DNA of 14,780 nt from Bacillota bacterium. Lineage in GTDB: Bacteria; Bacillota; Bacilli; Tumebacillales; Effusibacillaceae. Position 1 is the first letter of the stretch, and each line of letters begins with the position of its first letter. Under the pieces are notes generated by a model, which did not search any database, was not told the origin of the DNA, and was given only the letters and a program-made list of their open reading frames with translations. Below are positions 1 through 7,076 of the stretch, piece after piece. The translations under genes and the position numbers were made by a program. The stretch covers positions 1-14,780 of the forward strand of contig JAGVBM010000130.1 in assembly GCA_020059765.1 (NCBI GenBank), given 5' to 3'.

Positions 1-417
1 GATCCGGTGCAAAAGGCGGTGGCGGTCATCCACGCCGGCTGGAAAGGCACCATGCAGCAAATTGCCAAGGAAACGGTGCGCACTATGCAGGAGTCATACG
101 GAAGCAGACCGGAAGATCTGCTGGCTGCCGTCGGGCCTGCCATCGACGAGTGTTGTTATGAAGTCGATCAACATGTGTTTATTCCTTTCGTGGATGTATA
201 TCCGAAAGGGCAGGATTTCTTTCATGAAAATACAAATGATAAATGGCAATTGTCGATTCCCGCCGCGAATGTGGAGATTTTGCAGGAATCAGGCCTGCTG
301 CCCGAACACATCTCCCGCGAGGGCGGCTGCACGTCCTGCAACACCCGCTTGTTTTTCTCCCATCGAGCCGAAAAAGGAACAACAGGCCGCCACGCGGGAC
401 TGATCATGCTGGTCTGA
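1..417 (+). CDS. pgeF: PgeF/YlmD-family polyphenol oxidase (purine nucleoside phosphorylase), 3' part
   Basis: The reading frame is open from base 1, so the gene is cut at its 5' end and only the last 138 residues are visible. It belongs to the 'multicopper polyphenol oxidase / laccase-domain' family (YfiH, YlmD). Members are now regarded as zinc-dependent purine nucleoside phosphorylases/adenosine deaminases, and the E. coli homologue edits cytosolic peptidoglycan precursors. Visible family signatures are VIHAGWKGT (visible residues 9-17, with the metal-binding His), GPAIDECCYEV (45-55, with the Cys pair) and a C-terminal block with GGCTSCNTRLFFSHR and TTGRHAGLIML. It is the first gene of the ylmD-ylmE-sepF block typical of Bacilli. 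The GTG at base 7 lies inside the conserved domain and is not a credible start. The family call is firm; which enzymatic activity matters in this organism is inference. Confidence 0.93.
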   Translation, partial: DPVQKAVAVIHAGWKGTMQQIAKETVRTMQESYGSRPEDLLAAVGPAIDECCYEVDQHVFIPFVDVYPKGQDFFHENTNDKWQLSIPAANVEILQESGLLPEHISREGGCTSCNTRLFFSHRAEKGTTGRHAGLIMLV

Positions 418-487
418 ACACTGTTACGGCAGGAAATCGGGTGTCGGCAAAGAATAATAAACGTATTAGGACGAGTTGGGTGATCGT

Positions 488-1159
488 ATGGATTATCGCG
501 CAAAGGTGGACGCCGTTCGTGAACAAATCGCTCGCAGTTGTGAACGATCCGGACGTCGGCAGGAAGATGTTCTGGTAATTGGCGTATCAAAGTATGTGGG
601 GGTCGAGGAAACGCGGTCCCTGATTGCGGCGGGCATTGACCATTTGGGAGAAAACCGCGTACAATCCGCTGTGCCGAAAATCAGTCAAATCGCCGAGCCG
701 GTCATTTGGCATTTCATTGGAAATTTGCAAACAAACAAAGTCAAGGACATCTTACCTTTGTTTGCTTGGATTCATTCGCTTGATCGTCTGTCTTTGGCCA
801 AAGAACTGCAGAAACAAGCGGACAAGATGGACAGGGTCGTCAACTGTCTGGTTCAGGTCAATGTATCGGGTGAACAATCAAAAAGCGGACTGGCGATTGC
901 GGATACGGCTCCTTTTTTAGAGCAATTGAGGGGCTTGGAGCGCATTCGGGTAAAGGGGCTGATGACGATGGCGCCGTTGGTGAAAGACGCGGAAGAAGTG
1001 CGACCCGTTTTTCGCAGATTACGTGAGCTGAGGGACTCCTTGCTGGACGACCATCCGGATTTGCTTCACTTGTCAATGGGGATGTCGGCTGATTTTGCAG
1101 TGGCGGTCGAAGAAGGAGCGACCATGGTCCGTCTCGGCAGCATACTCATGAAACCATGA
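488..1159 (+). CDS. ylmE: YggS/YlmE-family PLP-binding protein (PLP homeostasis)
   Basis: A 223-residue cytosolic protein of the YggS/PLPBP/YlmE family. These are non-catalytic single-domain fold-type III TIM barrels that bind pyridoxal 5'-phosphate and help keep PLP and amino-acid pools balanced. The PLP-lysine is K35 in VIGVSKYV. Other family blocks are HLGENRVQ (52-59), WHFIGNLQTNK (74-84), IHSLDRLSLAKE, VKGLMTMAP and the phosphate-binding LSMGMSADF followed by VRLGS near the C-terminus. I chose ATG 488 because GGTGATC (479-485), the distal part of the Shine-Dalgarno complement, sits just before it at the proper register. An in-frame TTG at 476 would add four residues and is less likely. 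The gene lies between pgeF and sepF, as in B. subtilis (ylmD-ylmE-sepF), and is probably cotranscribed with them. The 70-base gap after pgeF shows no clear promoter. Confidence 0.95.
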   Translation: MDYRAKVDAVREQIARSCERSGRRQEDVLVIGVSKYVGVEETRSLIAAGIDHLGENRVQSAVPKISQIAEPVIWHFIGNLQTNKVKDILPLFAWIHSLDRLSLAKELQKQADKMDRVVNCLVQVNVSGEQSKSGLAIADTAPFLEQLRGLERIRVKGLMTMAPLVKDAEEVRPVFRRLRELRDSLLDDHPDLLHLSMGMSADFAVAVEEGATMVRLGSILMKP

Positions 1160-1175
1160 CGTTGGAGGAATCTGC

Positions 1176-1613
1176 ATGTGGAAGAAAATGATAGAGTTTC
1201 TAGGCTTGTCAGATGGTGAAACGGCTGATCGCAAAGCGGAGGATTCGCGGAACGAACAACCGCAAGATACGGTTTCCCTGCATAAAAAAGGGGCCGTTGT
1301 CAATTTGCACACCCAAAAGCAGGTAAAACTTGTCCTGGTGGAACCGGATTCCTTTGAAGAGGCGCAGCAGATTGCCGATCACTTGCGTGCTCATCGTCCC
1401 GTTGTGTTAAATTTACATAAGGCTCAGTTTGATCATGCGATTCGGATTATCGATTTTGTTTCCGGTACGATTTACGCCTTGGCCGGGCGAATGGAGAAAA
1501 TCGGCCATCAGATCTTCCTGTGCACACCGGAAAATATAGACGTGCAGGGAAAAATCAGCGATTTGTTAAAACAACAAGGGGAAGCGGGTTCGACTTTCCA
1601 AAACGTCAAATGA
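1176..1613 (+). CDS. sepF: Cell division protein SepF
   Basis: A 145-residue protein of the normal SepF length. SepF is a membrane-anchored partner of FtsZ in Gram-positives. It bundles or arches FtsZ filaments at the septum and overlaps FtsA in function. The first 10-12 residues (MWKKMIEFLG) look like the amphipathic membrane-binding helix. Residues 13-45 are a polar linker, and the globular SepF/DUF552 domain runs from about 48 to 130, with VLVEPDSFEEAQ, VVLNL, RIIDFVSGTIYALAG and IFLCTPENIDV. The start is supported by GGAGGAA at 1164-1170, five bases before ATG 1176. The stop overlaps the ribosome site of the next gene. The position between ylmE and the YggT gene matches the conserved division cluster. 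Confidence 0.96.
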   Translation: MWKKMIEFLGLSDGETADRKAEDSRNEQPQDTVSLHKKGAVVNLHTQKQVKLVLVEPDSFEEAQQIADHLRAHRPVVLNLHKAQFDHAIRIIDFVSGTIYALAGRMEKIGHQIFLCTPENIDVQGKISDLLKQQGEAGSTFQNVK

Positions 1614-1621
1614 GGTGACAC

Positions 1622-1885
1622 ATGATACAATTGATTTCCATTATCAATCTGGTGTTTGAGATTTATCAGTATATCTTGATTGCCCGGATCCTGATGTCTT
1701 GGGTGCCCGACATGGAGCGTACGAGCTTGGGGCAATTGTTGTACAAGATTACGGAGCCGTATTTGTCGATTTTTCGGCGATTTGTTCCGCCGCTGGGATT
1801 CATTGACTTGTCGCCGATTGTGGCGATTTTTGCGCTGTATCTGATACAACTGGGCTTGCTCAGGGTATTGGCCAGCATTCTATAG
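1622..1885 (+). CDS. ylmG: YggT-family integral membrane protein (YlmG)
   Basis: An 87-residue hydrophobic protein of the YggT family (YlmG in Bacillus, Ycf19/YlmG in plastids). Two membrane helices are evident, roughly residues 3-25 and 60-83. They flank a polar segment with the family signatures ARILMSWVP (about 21-29) and ITEPYLSIFRRFVPPLGFIDLSPIVA (about 43-68). The biochemical role is not settled. In cyanobacteria and plastids, homologues affect nucleoid distribution and division-related processes, and in Bacilli the gene travels with sepF and divIVA. The ribosome site GAGGTGA (1612-1618) overlaps the sepF stop codon, which suggests translational coupling. The stop codon directly abuts the first possible ATG of the next frame. 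Confidence 0.92.
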   Translation: MIQLISIINLVFEIYQYILIARILMSWVPDMERTSLGQLLYKITEPYLSIFRRFVPPLGFIDLSPIVAIFALYLIQLGLLRVLASIL

Positions 1886-1906
1886 ATGTCGTGGGGGATC
1901 CCGGAT

Positions 1907-2686
1907 ATGTCAGATCATTTGTTTATGCATTATCGTCCGGAAGAAAAACCTTTTGTGCAGCGCATGATGGAGCTTACCAAGCGTGTTTCCGAGCGGCAAA
2001 GCCCGAGTTTAACCGGTTTTCTGGATCCGCGGCAGGTTCGAATCGCCTCAAACATCGCCCTTACTATGGGCGATGTTGCCGTTTTTGCGGATGGAGGCTA
2101 TCCGGATGCGGAACGGCGTCGGGTGTTGTTTGCCCCCGATTATTGGCAGCCGGCAGCGGAAGAATTGGAACTGGGGTGGCTGCGGATTGAAATTCCGGGT
2201 GACTACGTGACCCTCAAGCATGGCGATTATTTGGGGGCGTTGACGGGACTTGGATTGAAGCGGGAAAAGATCGGGGATCTGTCGGTTCAGCCGGATGGGT
2301 GCGATTTGGTGGTTGCAACAGAGGCGGCAGACTTTCTTAGGCTGCACCTCAACCAGATTGGCCGAGCCTCCGTTTTGGCAAAACCGATTCGCAAGGAAGG
2401 GTTTCGCAAACCGAACATTCAGTTTCAGGAAAAGCAATTTACCGTTATGTCATTGCGTGTGGACGCGGTAGCGGCGGAAGGGTTCGGACTGTCCCGCAGC
2501 AAAATCGTCGACCCGATCCGCAGCGGGAAGCTGCAGCTGAATTGGCAATCGATTCAGGAGCCTTCAGTGTCCGTAGAGGAAGGGGACGTGATTTCTTTGC
2601 GCGGCATGGGCAGATTGAAAGTGCTGGAGATCGGCGGCCAAACCAAAAAAGGGAGAACAGTGGTCAAAATAGGGAAATACCTTTGA
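1907..2686 (+). CDS. rqcP: S4-domain RNA-binding protein YlmH / RqcP
   Basis: A 259-residue YlmH-family protein. In B. subtilis YlmH is RqcP, which binds obstructed 50S-peptidyl-tRNA complexes with RqcH and drives cycles of C-terminal alanine tailing in bacterial ribosome-associated quality control. Conserved blocks are HYRPEEKPFVQRM near the start, LTGFLDPRQ (35-43), GLKREKIGD (116-124) and a C-terminal S4 domain (about 183-240: LRVDAVAAEGFGLSRSKI and the following loop), ending KKGRTVVKIGKYL. The frame is open back to ATG 1886, adjacent to the previous stop. However, GGGGGA (1893-1898) lies eight bases before ATG 1907, and homologues begin close to the MSDHLF residues, so I place the start at 1907. 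It probably belongs to the sepF-ylmG transcript. The TGA stop lies within a TTGACA hexamer that may be the -35 of the divIVA promoter. Confidence 0.94.
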   Translation: MSDHLFMHYRPEEKPFVQRMMELTKRVSERQSPSLTGFLDPRQVRIASNIALTMGDVAVFADGGYPDAERRRVLFAPDYWQPAAEELELGWLRIEIPGDYVTLKHGDYLGALTGLGLKREKIGDLSVQPDGCDLVVATEAADFLRLHLNQIGRASVLAKPIRKEGFRKPNIQFQEKQFTVMSLRVDAVAAEGFGLSRSKIVDPIRSGKLQLNWQSIQEPSVSVEEGDVISLRGMGRLKVLEIGGQTKKGRTVVKIGKYL

Positions 2687-2711
2687 CAATCTGCAGGAAT
2701 CTTGATGAAAT
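2683..2711 (+). promoter_or_regulatory. Candidate divIVA promoter
   Basis: A perfect TTGACA (2683-2688) overlaps the rqcP stop codon. A weak TGAAAT (2706-2711) follows 17 bases later. The -10 match is poor, so this is only a candidate for separate divIVA transcription. No terminator hairpin separates the two genes, so read-through from upstream is also likely. Confidence 0.3.
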
Positions 2712-2772
2712 TGTCGAAATAAAGGGACAGAAATGATTTTGCGTTCTATTACTATTTGGAGGTGCCCCGATC

Positions 2773-3240
2773 ATGCCATTGACTCCCATGGATATTCATA
2801 ACAAGGAATTTGGCCGCTCATTTCGCGGATATGACGAAGACGAAGTCAATGAGTTCCTCGATCATGTGATTAAAGACTATGAAGCGCTGATCCGAGACAA
2901 GAAAAGCCTGGAAGAAAGAGTCGCGCTGTTGAACGACAAACTGGCTCACTTTGAAAACATTGAAGAAAGTTTGAGCAAATCGATTCTGGTGGCACAGGAA
3001 ACAGCGGAAGAAGTGAAGAATCACGCCCGCAAAGAGGCTCAATTGATCGTCAAAGAAGCGGAAAAGAATGCCGATCGGATCGTCAATGAAGCGCTGCTGC
3101 GTTCGCGGGAGATTTCCATGGAATTGGAAGCGCTGCAACAACAGGCTTCCGTTTACCGGATCCGCTTCCGGTCCTTGATTCAGGCACAGATGGAAATGCT
3201 GGAATCTTCCGATTGGGACAGGCTGAATCAGGAAGATTAA
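2773..3240 (+). CDS. divIVA: Septum/pole-targeting protein DivIVA
   Basis: A 155-residue DivIVA-family protein. DivIVA assembles as a coiled-coil scaffold on negatively curved membrane at septa and poles. In Bacillus it recruits MinJ/MinCD and sporulation chromosome-anchoring proteins. The N-terminal lipid-binding motif is intact: LTPMDIHNKEF followed by SFRGYDEDEVNEFLD, with F17 and R18 at the membrane-inserting positions known from B. subtilis. Residues from about 28 to 57 and 70 to 150 are heptad-rich and highly charged (coiled coil), including HFENIEESLSKSIL. The tail is short and acidic (WDRLNQED). The ribosome site GGAGGTG (2758-2764) is eight bases before the ATG. Its position after rqcP and before ileS is the standard Bacilli arrangement. 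Confidence 0.96.
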   Translation: MPLTPMDIHNKEFGRSFRGYDEDEVNEFLDHVIKDYEALIRDKKSLEERVALLNDKLAHFENIEESLSKSILVAQETAEEVKNHARKEAQLIVKEAEKNADRIVNEALLRSREISMELEALQQQASVYRIRFRSLIQAQMEMLESSDWDRLNQED

Positions 3241-3249
3241 ACGAAGGAT

Positions 3250-3279
3250 TTGACAGCAGCTTGATCTGTTGCATATAAT
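3250..3279 (+). promoter_or_regulatory. Promoter of the ileS T-box transcript
   Basis: TTGACA (3250-3255) and TATAAT (3274-3279) are both exact sigma-A consensus hexamers, separated by 18 bases. They lie ten bases after the divIVA stop. Transcription should start near 3286, which leaves a leader of about 295 bases before ileS. Confidence 0.88.
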
Positions 3280-3285
3280 ATTCAA

Positions 3286-3557
3286 CATTAAAAACGAAGA
3301 TTCAAAAACAAGGAGCGGGACGAGTACTGACAGCAAGCTTTGCAGCGAACCGGGTTAAGTGCGAGCCGGAAAAGCGGATATCAGGAAAATCACCCGTGAG
3401 TTGCTTACCGAACCTTCGCCTTCAATCATTCGGCGATCAGTAGGCTAAAGCCGGTTGGGCACCGTTACAATCTCCAAGAGGTCGGATGGAACATCCGATC
3501 AGCAGGGTGGTACCGGGGGAATCAACCTCTCGTCCCTATTGGGATGAGAGGTTTTTT
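3286..3557 (+). promoter_or_regulatory. T-box riboswitch, tRNA-Ile responsive (ATC specifier)
   Basis: A leader RNA that reads aminoacylation of tRNA-Ile and controls ileS by transcription attenuation. Stem I can be laid out by hand. CGGG (3316-3319) pairs with CCCG (3393-3396). The AGTA motif (3323-3326) is followed by CTGA (3327-3330), which pairs with TCAG (3381-3384). GAAA then precedes the specifier codon ATC (3389-3391), followed by an A. The distal part has GCTTT (3337-3341) pairing with AAAGC (3371-3375), the conserved AGCGA bulge (3344-3348) and a CCGG/CCGG-closed loop. The T-box core AGGGTGGTACCG is at 3504-3515. Its UGGU (3508-3511) is complementary to the ACCA end expected for uncharged tRNA-Ile. 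AGGG (3504-3507) can pair with CCCT (3534-3537) to form the antiterminator, excluding the terminator at 3524-3557. Confidence 0.93.
3524..3557 (+). terminator. T-box attenuator (rho-independent terminator)
   Basis: A thirteen-base-pair stem pairs 3524-3536 with 3541-3553 around a TATT loop, with one G-U pair. Its 3' side runs into six T residues (3552-3557). The 5' arm contains the CCC needed by the antiterminator, so the two structures exclude each other. Confidence 0.93.
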
Positions 3558-3580
3558 AACGTATTAGGGGGGACCGAAAG

Positions 3581-6352
3581 ATGTCAATCGATTACAGCAA
3601 AACATTAAACCTGCCGGAGACGGAATTTCCGATGCGCGGCAATTTGCCGCAGCGTGAGCCGGAAATCCAGAAACAGTGGGAGGAAGCGGAACTCTACGAG
3701 AAATTGCAAGCCAAGCAAAAGGGCAAGCCGAAATTCGTGCTGCATGACGGCCCGCCTTATGCCAATGGCGACATTCATCTTGGGCATGCGGTCAATAAAA
3801 TTCTGAAAGACATGATTGTAAAATCGAAAACGATGGAAGGATTTGACGCACCCTACGTTCCCGGATGGGATACTCACGGTCTGCCGATTGAACAGGCGAT
3901 CATCAAGAACAAAAAAATCAATCGGCATGAAATCCCCGTGACCGAGTTCCGCCAAATGTGTTATGATTACGCGCTGGGCTTTATCGACCGCCAGCGCAGT
4001 CAATTCAAGCGGCTGGGAATTCGCGGCGATTGGGAGAATCCGTATATCACGCTGCTGCCGAAGTACGAAGCGGCACAAATTCGCGTATTTGGGGAAATGG
4101 CGCAAAAAGGCTTGATCTATAAAGGATTGAAACCAGTCTATTGGTGCCCAAGCTGTGAGACGGCTCTTGCAGAAGCGGAAATCGAATATGCGGACAAAAC
4201 ATCGCCGTCCATCTACGTGAAATTCCCTGTCGTAGACGGGAACGGGAAAGTGCCGGAAGGCGCCTCTATCGTCATCTGGACGACAACCCCTTGGACGATT
4301 CCGGCAAACGTCGGGATTGCCGTGCATCCGGAGTTTGAATACGCTCTGTTGGACGTGAGCGGGGAAAAACTGGTGATGGCCAAGCAACTGGCGGGAGATG
4401 TGCTGAAAGCGGCCGGTTATCAGGAAGAACCGGTCGTGGTGGACACTTTCCGGGGTTCCGAACTGGAACGGGTGAAAACCAAGCATCCCTTGTATGACCG
4501 GGAGTCCCTCGTCGTACTGGGAGATCACGTCACCCTCGAGGCGGGAACAGGATGTGTGCACACCGCTCCCGGTCACGGGATGGAGGACTATCTGGTCGGG
4601 TTGAAATATGAGTTGCCGATTCTGGTTCCGGTTGATGACCACGGCAAATTTAAGAAAGAGGCGGGGCCGTTTGCTGGCCAATTTTATGCGAAAGCAAACA
4701 GCGCCATCAACGAAGCGCTGCATGCATCCGGCCACTTGCTGCACGAGACGTCGATGAACCATTCCTACCCTCACTGCTGGCGTTGCAAAAATCCGGTGAT
4801 TTACCGGGCAACGGAGCAATGGTTCGGTTCGATTGACAAAATTCGCGAGCCGCTCTTGCAGCAAATCAAACAGGTGAAGTGGAACCCCGCTTGGGGCGAG
4901 ACGCGTTTGCACAACATGGTGGCCGACCGCCAGGATTGGTGTATTTCCAGGCAGCGGGTGTGGGGCGTGCCGATTCCGATTTTTTATTGCACCGATTGCA
5001 GCCGGGAACTGATTAACGAACAAACGATTTCCCACATTGCCGGCCTGTTTGCGGAGCACGGTTCGCAGATCTGGTTCGAACGGGACGCGCAAGACCTGCT
5101 CCCGGAAGGCACGGCCTGTGCCTGCGGGAATCACGCGTTTCGCAAAGAAACGGATATCATGGACGTTTGGTTTGATTCCGGTTCTTCCCACATTGCGGTG
5201 TGCGACAGCCGGGAAGATTTGCAATGGCCGGCAGACTTGTATCTGGAAGGATCCGACCAATACCGCGGCTGGTTTAACTCCTCGTTGACCACGGCTGTAG
5301 CCGTAAAAGAAAGAGCGCCCTACAAGGAAGTGCTGTCGCACGGATTCGTTCTGGACGGAGAAGGGCGCAAGATGTCGAAGAGTCTCGGCAATGTGGTCGA
5401 TCCGTTGAAAGTGATGGAGCAGTTGGGTGCTGACATTCTGCGTTTGTGGGTCGCTTCTGTTGATTATCGTTCCGATGTTCGCGTCTCTGACTCAATTCTC
5501 AAACAAGTTGCGGAAGTCTATCGGAAGATCCGCAACACCTTTCGCTATTTGTTGGGGAATGTCAACGGGTTCGATCCGCTGCAGCAGTCCGTTCCGCTTG
5601 CACAAATGCTGGAAATCGACCGCTGGGCGCTCAACAAGTTTGAACAATTGAAAGAGCGTACGATGAAAGCATACGGGAATTATGAATTTCACTTGGTGTA
5701 CCATGACATTAACAACTTCTGCACAGTGGATTTGTCGTCCTTCTATTTTGACGTGTTGAAAGACCGCATCTATGTCAGCGCTCCTGATTCGGTTGAACGA
5801 CGTTCCGCGCAAACGGCCATGTATCAGATTCTTGTCGGGTTGGTCAAACTGGTGGCGCCGATTTTGACCCATACAGCCGATGAAGTCTGGCAGTTTGTAC
5901 CCGGGGCGACGGAAGAAAGTGTGCAGTTGACCGAATGGGATCCGATCCGGTTCGAGTTTCTGGATCAATCATTGGACGCCAAATGGGAGTCGATCCTGCA
6001 ATTGCGCGACGAAGTGCTGAAAGCGTTGGAAACGGCCCGCCAAGACAAAGTGATCGGCAAGTCGCTGATGGCGGCGATCGATTTGTACCCGGCTGCGGAA
6101 GAGGTATGGCGCACGCTGCACGTGACACCCCGCCTGCAGGAAGTGATGGGGGTATCAAAAGTCAATTTGTATCGACCGGAGGACACTGTCTCCGGGCGGG
6201 CAGTGTCTTACGAAGGACTCGCGATTGAAGTGCGGGTGGCGGAAGGCGAAACCTGTGAACGCTGCCGGGTGGTTACACCGGAAGTCGGACAGGTCGCGGA
6301 ACACCCGACTCTCTGTCCCTCCTGTGCGGAAACCGTCCCTGCATTCTTGTAA
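3581..6352 (+). CDS. ileS: Isoleucyl-tRNA synthetase
   Basis: A 923-residue class I synthetase that charges tRNA-Ile with isoleucine in the cytosol and edits valine. Landmarks in order: GPPYANGDIHLGHA, with the HIGH-type motif HLGH at 66-69; the CP1 editing domain, with WTTTPWTIPAN from residue 233 and HTAPGHGMEDY from 327; WFDSGSSH from 530; and KMSKS at 597-601. An anticodon-binding domain follows, then a C-terminal zinc module with Cys at 892, 895, 912 and 915. Length and the C-terminal zinc finger match the common bacterial type that T-boxes often control. The start ATG has AGGGGGG at 3566-3572. Expression is set by the upstream T-box. The gene ends four bases before a strong terminator, so it is effectively monocistronic here, although in B. 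subtilis the next genes are ylyA and lspA. Confidence 0.98.
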   Translation: MSIDYSKTLNLPETEFPMRGNLPQREPEIQKQWEEAELYEKLQAKQKGKPKFVLHDGPPYANGDIHLGHAVNKILKDMIVKSKTMEGFDAPYVPGWDTHGLPIEQAIIKNKKINRHEIPVTEFRQMCYDYALGFIDRQRSQFKRLGIRGDWENPYITLLPKYEAAQIRVFGEMAQKGLIYKGLKPVYWCPSCETALAEAEIEYADKTSPSIYVKFPVVDGNGKVPEGASIVIWTTTPWTIPANVGIAVHPEFEYALLDVSGEKLVMAKQLAGDVLKAAGYQEEPVVVDTFRGSELERVKTKHPLYDRESLVVLGDHVTLEAGTGCVHTAPGHGMEDYLVGLKYELPILVPVDDHGKFKKEAGPFAGQFYAKANSAINEALHASGHLLHETSMNHSYPHCWRCKNPVIYRATEQWFGSIDKIREPLLQQIKQVKWNPAWGETRLHNMVADRQDWCISRQRVWGVPIPIFYCTDCSRELINEQTISHIAGLFAEHGSQIWFERDAQDLLPEGTACACGNHAFRKETDIMDVWFDSGSSHIAVCDSREDLQWPADLYLEGSDQYRGWFNSSLTTAVAVKERAPYKEVLSHGFVLDGEGRKMSKSLGNVVDPLKVMEQLGADILRLWVASVDYRSDVRVSDSILKQVAEVYRKIRNTFRYLLGNVNGFDPLQQSVPLAQMLEIDRWALNKFEQLKERTMKAYGNYEFHLVYHDINNFCTVDLSSFYFDVLKDRIYVSAPDSVERRSAQTAMYQILVGLVKLVAPILTHTADEVWQFVPGATEESVQLTEWDPIRFEFLDQSLDAKWESILQLRDEVLKALETARQDKVIGKSLMAAIDLYPAAEEVWRTLHVTPRLQEVMGVSKVNLYRPEDTVSGRAVSYEGLAIEVRVAEGETCERCRVVTPEVGQVAEHPTLCPSCAETVPAFL

Positions 6353-6355
6353 TTC

Positions 6356-6395
6356 AAAAATCCCTTTCCCGCAAACACGGGAAAGGGATTTTTTT
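6356..6395. terminator. Bidirectional terminator after ileS
   Basis: A sixteen-base-pair inverted repeat pairs 6356-6371 with 6378-6393 around a six-base loop. The forward side ends in seven T residues (6389-6395). The A-run at 6356-6360 gives five U on the opposite strand. The hairpin lies between the convergent ileS and the small minus-strand gene ending at 6410, so it can serve both. Confidence 0.92.
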
Positions 6396-6409
6396 CATTC
6401 TGGCGAAAC

Positions 6410-6589
6410 TTATACCCGGGTAATCACCAACAGTCCGATTCCGGTCAATATACTGGCAAAAAAGTAGGGGCTGTATGGAGTCAGCGTGTCAAATTCAAAC
6501 AGCATCTTTGTCAGAAAACTGGCAACGATTGCAATCGATCCGACCCATATCAGAATCGAACCGAACGATCGAATGGTATGACGTCTCAT
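6410..6589 (-). CDS. Small two-helix membrane protein, unknown function
   Basis: I do not recognise this 59-residue protein. It starts MRRHTIRSFG and ends GLLVITRV. Two hydrophobic segments (about 11-27 and 42-57) flank a short loop containing FEFDTLTPYSPY. The basic N-terminus before helix 1 predicts the N-terminus inside by the positive-inside rule, and two helices bring the C-terminus back inside. Support for a real gene: it fills most of the space between ileS and the divergent DUF5665-like gene, it ends just before a bidirectional terminator, and it has GGGAGGG (plus-strand 6602-6608) upstream. That ribosome site is 12 bases from the ATG, longer than usual. No good sigma-A promoter is visible upstream. 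It could be a sporulation or envelope protein, but nothing in the sequence proves that. Confidence 0.68.
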   Translation of the reverse strand: MRRHTIRSFGSILIWVGSIAIVASFLTKMLFEFDTLTPYSPYFFASILTGIGLLVITRV

Positions 6590-6754
6590 TATGGGTACAT
6601 TCCCTCCCTGACCTAACGTTCTTATCTTACATCATACAGGAAGATTCGGGAATCGAGATTGGCAAAAATGATCCCTCTTTGAACTTTTTATGGATATCTG
6701 CCGCATGAACCGAGCTTCTTGAAGGGTAGAATAGGATTCAGGGGGTTTTGCGGC
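6590..6754. other. Divergent intergenic region
   Basis: This separates the minus-strand small membrane gene from the forward DUF5665-like gene. For the forward gene, TAGAAT (6727-6732) is a good -10 and would start transcription just before the ribosome site at 6740. The matching -35 position (around 6704-6710, ATGAAC) is poor, so an alternative sigma factor is possible. For the minus gene, only TATGAT/TAAGAT-like hexamers without a -35 are seen. Confidence 0.35.
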
Positions 6755-7060
6755 ATGAAGCGACAGGATGAGGGATTTGGCTTGCAAGAACAAATTGAAC
6801 GTTTGGCTGTTCATCTGGAGCGAACCCAATTTGCCGAATATGTTCAATTGCTGAATCGACCGAGGCGCCTTCTGCTGCTGAATTTTGTAAGCGGAATAGC
6901 AAGAGGCGTTGGATCGGGTCTTGGATTTACCGTGATGCTGGCAGTGTTACTGATCATCCTGCAAGAATTGGCCATTTTAAATCTTCCGCTGATCGGCAAA
7001 TATATCGCTGAAATTGTGCAAATCGTGAAATCCCAGATGCATACGCCAACCATACCTTGA
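6755..7060 (+). CDS. DUF5665-like small membrane protein
   Basis: A 101-residue protein. It has a polar, helical N-terminus (about 1-38, including LQEQIERLAVHLERTQFAEYV). A single strong membrane segment (about 48-72) follows, containing the small-residue run SGIARGVGSGLGFTV, and then NLPLIGKYIAEIVQIVKSQ at the C-terminus. The glycine-rich segment before the helix and the NLPLIGK...IV tail resemble DUF5665 proteins of Bacillota, whose function is unknown to me. I chose ATG 6755 because AGGGGGT (6740-6746) is well placed. The frame is open to a TTG at 6719 that has no ribosome site. The next gene begins 16 bases after the stop with no terminator between, so the two are almost certainly one transcript. 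Confidence 0.82.
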   Translation: MKRQDEGFGLQEQIERLAVHLERTQFAEYVQLLNRPRRLLLLNFVSGIARGVGSGLGFTVMLAVLLIILQELAILNLPLIGKYIAEIVQIVKSQMHTPTIP

Positions 7061-7076
7061 TAAACGGAGGGGTCTT

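Noticed and set aside
3605..5341. 578-codon open frame on the minus strand inside ileS
   Set aside because: It lies wholly opposite ileS, has no recognisable domain, is rich in Arg/His/Phe as expected for the complement of coding sequence, and has no ribosome site. It is a shadow of ileS codon use.
6225..6467. 80-codon forward frame covering the ileS end and the terminator
   Set aside because: It runs through the ileS zinc-finger codons in another frame and through the terminator hairpin. There is no ribosome site or recognisable protein.
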